Of a stretch of DNA of 64,000 nt, positions 36,029 through 43,306 are shown piece after piece. How positions within the stretch are numbered: the stretch's first letter is position 1; every line of letters starts with the position of its first letter. Made by a program: the position numbers and the translations under genes. The notes under the pieces were generated by a model that made no database searches, had not been told where the DNA came from, and was given only the letters and a program-made list of their open reading frames with translations. The stretch is taken from NCBI RefSeq assembly GCF_001667115.1, contig NZ_LZIJ01000049.1, positions 1 through 64,000 on the forward strand. The letters run 5' to 3'. Source of the stretch: Mycobacterium sp. 852002-51163_SCH5372311 (GTDB lineage: Bacteria; Actinomycetota; Actinomycetes; Mycobacteriales; Mycobacteriaceae).

Positions 36029-36796
36029 GTGGAACCCGTATACGCGACCGTCATTCAGCTTGCCCGTTTGGCCTTTCGTATACAGGGCCTGAAGATCACC
36101 GTCATCGGCGTGGAGAACCTGCCCGTCAGCGGGGGCGCCGTCATTGCGATCAACCACACCGGCTACCTGGACTTCATGCTCGCGGGTCTGCCCGCCTACC
36201 AGCAGGGACTTGGCCGCAAGGTGCGATTCATGGCCAAGCAGGAGGTGTTCGACCACAAGATCACCGGCCCGATCATGCGCAGCCTGCGGCACATACCGGT
36301 GGACCGCTCGTCCGGGGCCGCCTCCTATGAAGCCGCGGTCAAGAACCTCAAAGACGGTGAATGGGTCGGCGTATATCCCGAAGCGACGATCAGCCGCAGC
36401 TTCGAGATCAAGGAGTTCAAGACGGGCGCTGCCCGGATGGCGGTCGACGCCGGGGTGCCGATCATTCCGCACATCATCTGGGGTGCGCAGCGGATCTGGA
36501 CCAAGGACCACCCCAAGAAGCTGTTCCGGCCGAAGGTGCCGATCACGGTGCTGGTGGGCGAGCCGATAGAGCCGACGCTGGGCATCGAGGAACTGAAAGG
36601 GCTGCTGCACTCGCGGATGCAGCATCTGCTGGAGCGGGCGCAAGAGCAGTACGGCCCGCATCCGGCAGGGGAGTTCTGGGTGCCGCACCGGCTCGGTGGG
36701 GGCGCCCCGTCGATGGCCGAAGCGGCCCGGTTGGACCATGAGGAGGCATTACGACGGGCGGCGCGCCGCAATCAGCGGGCCGGAGCGCCGGAGTAG
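36029..36796 (+). CDS. Lysophospholipid-type acyltransferase (Rv3816c-like)
   Basis: 255 residues, PlsC fold. H43 and D48 in NHTGYLD form the HX4D catalytic motif; VYPEATISRSFE is the phosphate-binding PEG-like motif. It transfers an acyl chain to a glycerophosphate or similar acceptor at the membrane. Start GTG 36029. It is the first of a tandem pair; a third paralog in the H37Rv operon (Rv3816c-Rv3815c-Rv3814c) is reduced to a stub here. The 213 bases between it and the MBL-Rieske gene are divergent promoter region including the 21-bp repeats. Confidence 0.9.
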   Translation: MEPVYATVIQLARLAFRIQGLKITVIGVENLPVSGGAVIAINHTGYLDFMLAGLPAYQQGLGRKVRFMAKQEVFDHKITGPIMRSLRHIPVDRSSGAASYEAAVKNLKDGEWVGVYPEATISRSFEIKEFKTGAARMAVDAGVPIIPHIIWGAQRIWTKDHPKKLFRPKVPITVLVGEPIEPTLGIEELKGLLHSRMQHLLERAQEQYGPHPAGEFWVPHRLGGGAPSMAEAARLDHEEALRRAARRNQRAGAPE

Positions 36797-36802
36797 TGGC
36801 CG

Positions 36803-37585
36803 ATGGCGGAACCGGTATACCGCGCGCTCGAGATAATTGCCCGGCTCATTGTCAGGGCCAACGGAACCCCGATCACCTTCACCGGCGAAGAGAACATCCC
36901 TGACCACGGCGGTGCCGTGATCGCGATCAACCACACCAGCTACGTCGATTGGCTACCGGCGGCGCTGGCGGTGTATCGCCGGGGCCGGCGGATGCGCTTC
37001 ATGATCAAGGCCGAGATGCAACAGGTGAAGGTGGTCAACTTCCTGATCAAGCACACGAAGACCATCCCCGTGGACCGGGGAGCCGGGGCGGGCGCCTACA
37101 CCGCGGCGGTGCAGCGGCTGCGCGAGGGAGAGCTGGTCGGCGTCTATCCGGAGGCCACCATCAGCCGCAGCTTCGAGCTCAAGGAATTCAAGACCGGCGC
37201 GGCCCGGATGGCAGGCGAGGCGGATGTGCCGATCATCCCGATGATTGTCTGGGGTGCACAGCGGATTTGGACCAAGGATCATCCAAGGCACTTGGGCCGC
37301 AAGAAGATTCCGGTCGCCGTGCAGGTGGGGGTGCCGTTGCGGCCCGCCTCGGACATCTCGGAGACCACGGCAGCGCTGCGGGAGTCGATGACCGCGCTGC
37401 TGGACCAGGTGCAGCAGCGCTATCCGCACCCGGCCGGTGAGTACTGGGTGCCGCGCCGACTGGGAGGCGGAGCCCCGACGATGGCGGAGGCGGCTCGGAC
37501 GGAGGCTGATGAGCTGGCGGCCAAAGCCGCCGGCCGCGCCCAGGCGCAGCAGGAGAAGCCATGGCAGAACCGATCTTCCGGATGA
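36803..37585 (+). CDS. Lysophospholipid-type acyltransferase (Rv3815c-like)
   Basis: 260 residues, paralog of the preceding gene, 6 bases after its stop. H44 and D49 in NHTSYVD are catalytic; VYPEATISRSFEL is shared with the first copy, as is the C-terminal EYWVPRRLGGGAPTMAEAAR. The last eight codons overlap, in another frame, the ATG-started stub of the third paralog at 37561. Confidence 0.9.
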   Translation: MAEPVYRALEIIARLIVRANGTPITFTGEENIPDHGGAVIAINHTSYVDWLPAALAVYRRGRRMRFMIKAEMQQVKVVNFLIKHTKTIPVDRGAGAGAYTAAVQRLREGELVGVYPEATISRSFELKEFKTGAARMAGEADVPIIPMIVWGAQRIWTKDHPRHLGRKKIPVAVQVGVPLRPASDISETTAALRESMTALLDQVQQRYPHPAGEYWVPRRLGGGAPTMAEAARTEADELAAKAAGRAQAQQEKPWQNRSSG

Positions 37586-37617
37586 CGGAATTCCGCAGCG
37601 AAGGCGAACAGTCCTGA
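37561..37617 (+). pseudogene. Stub of a third acyltransferase gene
   Basis: ATG 37561 follows GGAGAAGCC and begins MAEPIFRMTE, very like the start of the second acyltransferase (MAEPVYRALE). After about ten codons resemblance ends; the frame closes as FRSEGEQS at TGA 37615-37617. The simplest reading is an internal in-frame deletion of an Rv3814c-type gene that left its start and tail. It still may be translated and deliver ribosomes to the next gene. Confidence 0.65.
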
Positions 37618-38429
37618 CGAAACCGGCGCTTATCGCGTGCGACGTCGACGGCACCTTATTCGACGACGACGAAACCATCAGTCCGCGGACCCGGGCGGCG
37701 GTGCACGCCGCCGTGGGTGCGGGTGCGCACTTCATCCTCGCGACCGGCCGTCCGCCACGGTGGGTGCGTCCCGTCGTCGAGGCGCTCGGTTTCGCACCCA
37801 TGGCGGTGTGCGCCAACGGTGCGGTCATCTACGATCCCTCGAGCGATCGGGTGATCTCGGCGCGCACGCTATCGGTAGACGCCCTGGCCGAGTTGGCCGA
37901 GATCGCAACCCGCGCCATTCCCGGTGCCGGGCTGGCCGTTGAGCGCATCGGTGAGCGCGCCCACGACACCGCGACGCCGCAGTTCGTCAGCTCGCCTGGC
38001 TACGAGCATGCCTGGCTCAACCCGGACAACACCGAGGTGTCTATCCCGGACCTGCTCAGCGCGCCGGCGATCAAGTTGCTGATCCGCAAGAGCGGTGCCC
38101 GCAGCGCGGACATGGCCGCCCAATTGGCCAAGCACATGGGGACCGAAGGCGAAATCACCTACTCGACCAACAACGGGCTGGTGGAGATCGTGCCGTCGGG
38201 AATCACCAAGGCCAGCGGCGTGGCGGAGATCGCGGCGCCGCTGGGCATAACCGACGGCGACGTGCTGGCGTTCGGCGACATGCCCAACGACCTGCCGATG
38301 CTGGTGCAGGCCGGTCTCGGCGTGGCCATGGGCAACGCCCACCCCGATGTGCTGACCGCGGCGGACGAGGTGACCGCACCCAACACCGACGACGGTGTCG
38401 CGCGGGTGCTCGAGCGATGGTGGCAATAG
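37614..38429 (+). CDS. HAD-family (Cof-type) phosphatase, Rv3813c-like
   Basis: 271 residues from the proposed CTG 37614. ACDVDGTLFDDDE is motif I with the nucleophilic Asp; ATGRPPRWVRPV is motif II; KASGVAEIAAPLGI carries the Lys; FGDMPNDLPMLVQAG is motif IV. Such enzymes dephosphorylate sugar phosphates or flavin/PLP-type substrates. No ATG, GTG or TTG lies near the conserved start in this frame. CTG 37614 overlaps the stub's TGA and has GAAGG upstream. The nearest normal start is ATG 37509, which would lie inside the acyltransferase gene and add a basic 35-residue tail. Confidence 0.88.
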   Translation: MTKPALIACDVDGTLFDDDETISPRTRAAVHAAVGAGAHFILATGRPPRWVRPVVEALGFAPMAVCANGAVIYDPSSDRVISARTLSVDALAELAEIATRAIPGAGLAVERIGERAHDTATPQFVSSPGYEHAWLNPDNTEVSIPDLLSAPAIKLLIRKSGARSADMAAQLAKHMGTEGEITYSTNNGLVEIVPSGITKASGVAEIAAPLGITDGDVLAFGDMPNDLPMLVQAGLGVAMGNAHPDVLTAADEVTAPNTDDGVARVLERWWQ

Positions 38430-38493
38430 AACCTGCGAGCAGGTGCGGTTTCACTATCGCCCAACGACGCGGCAATGTGGGAGACTGCCGGTC

Positions 38494-39243
38494 GTGCCAG
38501 AAGACCCGCCGCCGGAAAGTCGGAATGAGCGTGGCGGCTCGGATGAGGAATCGGCGTTTCCCAAGCCGCTGCCGCCGATCCCCGGTGCCAGTCAGGACCC
38601 TGCCATCTCGCTGCCGCCGATCCCATCCTTTGGGGAGCAACCCCAGCCGGTGAACCCGGTTTGGCTGTCTTCGGGTTCGGGTTCGGGGGAGACGGGCACG
38701 GATCAGGACGAACCCGGCACCTTCGCATCCGGCGGCAGCATGAAGTCCCAGGATGCGGCGACCACGCGGCCGCGGCCGGCGACGCCAGCCGAACTACGTG
38801 CTCGCGAGAAGTACGAGAAAAAGCAGCGCGAGATCGAAGAGGCGCGCCTCGCGGCGGAGGAGAAGCGGAAAAAACGGAACCGCCGACTGCTCGGCGCCGG
38901 CGCCGGTGTGGGGATAGTGGGCGTCGTCGCGGGCCTTGGATATTGGGCATTGTCGTCGCCCACGGTCATGGCCAAGTGCGTGCGGGATGACCCGAACGGT
39001 CAGCCGGTGATCGTCCCGGACAGCTACTGCACCGGGCACACGTCTGGCCTCAACGGCTTCTTCTATTACGGGGGACATCAGTACCGGTATTACTACGGCA
39101 GCTCGGGTGGCATTGGTGCGCGGCCGTTCGGCGGTACGACTGCGCGACCGCCGGGAGCGACCATCAAGACGGGGTCGGGCACCACAATTCAGCGCGGCGG
39201 GCTGGGCGGCAAGTTCGGCGGAAGCAGGGGCGGCGGTTCGTGA
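38494..39243 (+). CDS. DUF1190/YgiB-like membrane-anchored protein
   Basis: 249 residues from GTG 38494 (GGGAG about 10 bases upstream). An acidic, Pro-rich N terminus is followed by a Lys/Glu coiled coil (about 112-148, EKYEKKQREIEEARLAAEEK), one membrane helix (LGAGAGVGIVGVVAGLGYWA), then a domain with paired cysteines (KCVRDDPNGQPVIVPDSYC) and a Gly/Ser/Arg-rich tail (RGGLGGKFGGSRGGGS). This matches the plan of E. coli YgiB/YjfM. Its stop overlaps the GTG of the ATP-grasp gene (GTGA). YgiB neighbours YgiC in E. coli, the same pairing as here. Confidence 0.72.
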   Translation: MPEDPPPESRNERGGSDEESAFPKPLPPIPGASQDPAISLPPIPSFGEQPQPVNPVWLSSGSGSGETGTDQDEPGTFASGGSMKSQDAATTRPRPATPAELRAREKYEKKQREIEEARLAAEEKRKKRNRRLLGAGAGVGIVGVVAGLGYWALSSPTVMAKCVRDDPNGQPVIVPDSYCTGHTSGLNGFFYYGGHQYRYYYGSSGGIGARPFGGTTARPPGATIKTGSGTTIQRGGLGGKFGGSRGGGS

Positions 39244-40406
39244 AGCGCTGCCGCACAGACCCGCGCCCCAAGTGGCGTTCGATCGTCGAATCGCAAGGGC
39301 TGGTGTACGGTACGCCGGCTCGTGACGCGCGGGGGAGAGACCGTCCCTACTGGGACGAGTCGGTCTACTACGAATTCGACATGGACGAGATCTTGGCGCT
39401 GGAGGCCGACGTCGAATTGCTGCACTCGATGTGCCTCAACGCCGTCGAGCAAGTGGTGTTGATGGAGCGGTACGCCGATTTCGGTCTGCCGGAATGGAGT
39501 TGGCAAGCGGTCGCCGAATCCTGGCGCCGCTCAGACCCACACGTGTACGGCCGATTCGACTTGCGCTACGACGGCCGCCGGCCGGCGGTGCTGCTGGAGT
39601 ACAACGCCGATACGCCGACCACGTTGCTGGAAGCTGCAATCCTGCAATGGTATTGGTTGAAGGACAAATTTCCGGACGACGACCAATGGAACTCGTTGCA
39701 CGAGCAGCTGGTTGATCGCTGGAAGGTGGTCGGTGATTCGCTGCCCAGCGCCGAGCTGCACTTCACCTGGTCGGGTGTGGAAGCGACCGGCGAGGATCAG
39801 ATCACGACAACCTATATGCAGGAGACGGCCGCCGAAGCGGGTTTTCAGACGATCGGATTGATGATCGAAGACCTCGGTTGGGATTCGGCGCTGGAACGGT
39901 TCGTCGACTTGGAAGAGGACCAGATCCACGCCGTCTTCAAGCTTTACCCGTGGGAGTGGGTGCTCGACGACGAGTTCGGCCGACATGTCGTTGCCAGCCT
40001 GCCCCGGACGATGTGGGTCGAGCCGCTGTGGAAGACCCTGTTGTCCAACAAGGCAATCCTGGCGGTGCTGTGGGAGATGTACCCGGGCCACCCGAACCTG
40101 CTTCCGGCCTACCTCGACGACCCGCACGAGCTGACCGAATACGTGCGCAAGCCCAAGCTCGGTCGCGAAGGCGCGAACATCACCATCGTCGGCGCCGGCC
40201 TGGAGACCGCTACCGGCGGGGTCTACGGGGAAGAGGGTTTCGTCTATCAGTTGCTGGATCCGCTGCCCGAGTTCGACGACATGCGACCCGCGTTGGGCGC
40301 CTGGCTCGTCGGCGATTCGGCGGCCGGACTCGGCATCCGCGAAACCGCCGGACTAGTGACCGACGACGGCGCAGCTTTCGTCCCGCACCGGATTCCTCTC
40401 AAATGA
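39240..40406 (+). CDS. Glutathionylspermidine-synthase-like ATP-grasp ligase (YgiC/YjfC type)
   Basis: 388 residues. Recognisable ligase motifs: LLEYNADTPTTLLEAA (about 118-133), MWVEPLWKTLLSNKAILAVL (258-277) and VRKPKLGREGANITI (302-316). The amidase domain of E. coli bifunctional Gsp is absent, so it is ligase only, as in YgiC and YjfC. ATP-grasp ligases of this family join a carboxylate, in Gsp that of glutathione glycine, to an amine such as spermidine. Mycobacteria use mycothiol rather than glutathione, so the real substrates are probably different. Start GTG 39240 is coupled to the upstream gene. Confidence 0.9.
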   Translation: MKRCRTDPRPKWRSIVESQGLVYGTPARDARGRDRPYWDESVYYEFDMDEILALEADVELLHSMCLNAVEQVVLMERYADFGLPEWSWQAVAESWRRSDPHVYGRFDLRYDGRRPAVLLEYNADTPTTLLEAAILQWYWLKDKFPDDDQWNSLHEQLVDRWKVVGDSLPSAELHFTWSGVEATGEDQITTTYMQETAAEAGFQTIGLMIEDLGWDSALERFVDLEEDQIHAVFKLYPWEWVLDDEFGRHVVASLPRTMWVEPLWKTLLSNKAILAVLWEMYPGHPNLLPAYLDDPHELTEYVRKPKLGREGANITIVGAGLETATGGVYGEEGFVYQLLDPLPEFDDMRPALGAWLVGDSAAGLGIRETAGLVTDDGAAFVPHRIPLK

Positions 40407-40422
40407 ATGGAGTTGATCATCG

Positions 40423-40890
40423 ATGACGACAACTAGCGTTGCGCTGTCGGGCTATTGGGATGCGGGCTATTGGAATGTGCTGGCCCGCGGGGTCTATGCA
40501 ATCATCCTGTATGCGATCGTCGGCCTGGTACTGATGATCATCGGTTTCTACGCGATTGATCTCACTACCCCAGGCCCGCTGCGCAAGATGGTCGACGCGG
40601 GGAAGCCCAACGCTATCGTCGTCGCCGCCGCGGGCATGGTCAGCATGGCGCTGATCGTGGTGCTGGCGATCTATGCGTCGTCAGGCAAGCTGGTCGAAGG
40701 GCTGGTGGGGTCAGCCATTTTCGGGATCGTCGGGATCGTCGCACAAGTCGTGATGATGCGGATCGCCACTCTTGTGATCGGGATCGACATGGACACATTG
40801 CTCGAAGCCGACGAGTTCAACTACTCGTCGCTGATGGTGGCGGCCGCGCAGTTCGCGCTCGGCATCGTGGTTGCGGTCGCGATTCTGTAG
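40423..40890 (+). CDS. DUF350 (YjfL-like) membrane protein
   Basis: 155 residues with four membrane helices (about 22-45, 64-86, 92-115 and 134-154). GFYAIDLTTPGPLRKMV between the first two is the DUF350 signature. ATG 40423 lies 16 bases after the ATP-grasp gene; GGAG is 10 bases upstream. E. coli yjfL lies in one operon with yjfM (DUF1190) and yjfC (ATP-grasp), so the three neighbours match. Confidence 0.88.
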   Translation: MTTTSVALSGYWDAGYWNVLARGVYAIILYAIVGLVLMIIGFYAIDLTTPGPLRKMVDAGKPNAIVVAAAGMVSMALIVVLAIYASSGKLVEGLVGSAIFGIVGIVAQVVMMRIATLVIGIDMDTLLEADEFNYSSLMVAAAQFALGIVVAVAIL

Positions 40891-41335
40891 CAGTGACGCC
40901 CCGGCGACTTGCGGGCACCCCTGCACGTTCAGTGTGTACTGGGGGTTTTCGGTGTGTACTGATGGCGTTGAGTGTGCAATCTGGGCGGAAATCGGGACGA
41001 ATCTCCGCCCTACTTACACGCGCAAAGCCCACGATTCACACGGAAAGCCTGAGACAACGAATGGGACACCCGGTCAGCAGTTAGGGTTTGGATCTGGCGT
41101 TGAAGTGCGGCCGGGTTGGTCTCGCGTAAACGTGGGCCGCTACCACATCTTTGACCGTTACCCCGTAGTCACAGCTGTCACTTCAGCAGCGGCGCGGCTG
41201 CCACCAGCAGTATCCGGAAAGCGCTAGCGTCGGCGCTATCAAAATTTCCGCACCGACACACGCCCCTTCTCCGGTGATGGGAGTGATCGGTGTGGCCAAT
41301 GGTGCACCGAGCCAATCCGGCGGTGGACCGGGACA
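40891..41335. other. 445-base convergent intergenic region with a 20-base-period repeat
   Basis: No gene seen. Three related 20-base segments begin at 40931 (AGTGTGTACTG), 40951 (GGTGTGTACTG) and 40971 (AGTGTGCAATCTG). The region separates the ATP-grasp operon from the opposing decarboxylase-synthase gene. Confidence 0.5.
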
Positions 41336-43264
41336 TTAGTGCGGGCCACGGCCCATGTCCCGCAATGTTTTTGGCGGCACCGTGGTAGCGACCAGAGAGT
41401 CGGCGTCGATCGTCTGCGGTTGATACGGCAGCGTCGCCAACCGGGCCGCCATGACCGCAACGGGGTCGCCGGTGAATCCGGCCAGCCCGGACAGAAACGC
41501 CCACTCATGCTCGTCACTGCCGAAATAGACGACGGTGTCGAAGGTTTCGTGAAATCGCCGCCACGAACGTAACAGCGACGTGTTGCGCCACAGCGTCGGG
41601 CAGCCGGCCTGAAAGACGACGACGCCACCGACAGCACGGCACGTTCGCAGGAAGTCACCTTCATATAACCGGTTGTGTTGCGCGGGCTCGGCACGCTCGT
41701 CGGGAAGGTCGACAACGACGATGTCGTAGCGGGCGGTGCACCGTTCGACAAAGCTCCACCCGTCGCAGTAATGCATGGCGACAGGGCCGATTGCGCCTTC
41801 CGCCCTGCGCAATTCGTCGCTCGAATAGCCGTATGGCAGATGCTTCGCGCACAGCCGCACCGCTTCGCGGTCGATGTCGACGTGGTCGACATGTGTTGCG
41901 CCGGCGGCTACCGCCAGCTGGCTGACCACCCCTTCGCCGGAGCCGATGACCAGCACACGTCCGACCTTCTCCGCCAGCAGCAGCGCCGGCACCAGCAGCG
42001 CCTCGTGGTAGACGAGCTGGCTGAACTCGGTACTCTGCCGCTCGCCGTCGCTGAACAACGCCACGCCCTGTTCCGATTGGCCGATCACGAGATGCTGGAA
42101 CTCCGTGCGCGCGTCGCAGATGACCTCGGACAGATGCCAGCTTCGGGCCATCCCAGGCGCAATTGGTTCGACGACTTCCACGGCCGAGGCCTGCCCTCCG
42201 AAATATGTTGGCAACGAAGCGAATCCATTGAAATGCGCCGACGCGTAGCTGGCGGTGTAGGCGCCGGCATCCTCGATTTCGACATGGTCACCTGCGGCTA
42301 GCGTCATCGGCAGCGGATACCGTTGGTAGAGCACATCGTCGCCGTCGCATGTCGGGCCGGCTACCACGGCAGCGCCGACGGGATCACCGTCGCGTTCGGT
42401 CCGCAGCCGGTATCGGATGTACTCGTTCTCGGTTTCGGCGAGTCCGCCGTAGCGGCCGATGTCGAGGTACACCCAGCGCCTGCCGTCGGTGCCGGCGCGC
42501 ACCGACACCACCTCGGAGTGGATGATGCCGGCTGAACCGACGACCACCCGTCCCGGCTCCACCACGAGCCGTGGTGGGCTGGAGCCGAAATAGCGTGCCA
42601 GCGCAGACAAGATCGACTCGGCCACCACTTCGAGTTCGGGCGCACCGGTCGCATACGGTAGCGGGAACCCACCGCCGACGTTGATCGTCGAAAGCTCACC
42701 CACTGTGCCGAAAATATCTGCAGCACAACGTATACCGAGTTCCCAAGCAGAAGGGTCCAACTGTTGCGAGCCGACATGGAAGCACACCCCCTCCGGACGC
42801 AGGCCCAGCCCACGGGCATGGTCCAGTAAGTCCACGGCATCCGCCGGAGCGCACCCGAACTTGTGGCCGAACGGCGTTACCGACGACGGAAACGGCGGCG
42901 CGATACGGCATTCCACCGCGGAACCGGGGCCATGCGCGGCGATCGCGGCGGCCCCATCTTGGGTGTCGAACGCGAACCGGCGCACCCCGAGCGAATGCGC
43001 CCGAGCCACATCGGCAGGTTTCTTGACGGTGTTGCCGAACGTCAGCAGGCTTCCGTCCACACCCGCATTCCCACACGCGTCGATCTCGCCGGCAGATGCG
43101 ACGTCGAACTCCGCGCCCTCGCCCGCGAGCAGCCGCAGGACGGGTTCGGCCGGATTCGCCTTGACGGCGTAGCGGATCCGCGCGGCGGGTAGAGCCGACT
43201 GCAGCTTGCGGAAGTTTTCCCGTATCCGGTCGAGATCGATGGTCAGATACGGCGTCTCGGGCAC
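41336..43264 (-). CDS. Fusion: PLP decarboxylase (ornithine/DAP type) + spermidine-synthase-like domain
   Basis: 642 residues. Residues 1-380 are a fold-III decarboxylase: K35 in YAVKANP should bind PLP; H163 (FHVGSQ), GGGF (197-200), EPGR (236-239), C306-D307 (PTCDG) and AYTASYASAHFNGF complete the site, as in ornithine/lysine decarboxylases. Residues 385-642 match spermidine synthase: TEFQHLVIG, DGERQSTEFSQLVYHEALLV, the nucleotide loop VLVIGSGEGVVSQL (437-450), D463, and VVDLPDE (517-523) with the catalytic Asp. The natural reading is one protein that forms a diamine and adds an aminopropyl group. An S-adenosylmethionine decarboxylase is not in the window. Start 43264 gives MPETPYLTIDLDRIRENF. 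Confidence 0.88.
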   Translation of the reverse strand: MPETPYLTIDLDRIRENFRKLQSALPAARIRYAVKANPAEPVLRLLAGEGAEFDVASAGEIDACGNAGVDGSLLTFGNTVKKPADVARAHSLGVRRFAFDTQDGAAAIAAHGPGSAVECRIAPPFPSSVTPFGHKFGCAPADAVDLLDHARGLGLRPEGVCFHVGSQQLDPSAWELGIRCAADIFGTVGELSTINVGGGFPLPYATGAPELEVVAESILSALARYFGSSPPRLVVEPGRVVVGSAGIIHSEVVSVRAGTDGRRWVYLDIGRYGGLAETENEYIRYRLRTERDGDPVGAAVVAGPTCDGDDVLYQRYPLPMTLAAGDHVEIEDAGAYTASYASAHFNGFASLPTYFGGQASAVEVVEPIAPGMARSWHLSEVICDARTEFQHLVIGQSEQGVALFSDGERQSTEFSQLVYHEALLVPALLLAEKVGRVLVIGSGEGVVSQLAVAAGATHVDHVDIDREAVRLCAKHLPYGYSSDELRRAEGAIGPVAMHYCDGWSFVERCTARYDIVVVDLPDERAEPAQHNRLYEGDFLRTCRAVGGVVVFQAGCPTLWRNTSLLRSWRRFHETFDTVVYFGSDEHEWAFLSGLAGFTGDPVAVMAARLATLPYQPQTIDADSLVATTVPPKTLRDMGRGPH

Positions 43265-43306
43265 AGGTCGCAGCGTAGTACGGGCCGCCGCACCGGGCGG
43301 TCCGCC

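Noticed and set aside
35533-36330. Plus-strand frame with repeated NGYLSER peptide
   Set aside because: It is the translation of the 21-bp repeats and overlaps two well-supported genes.
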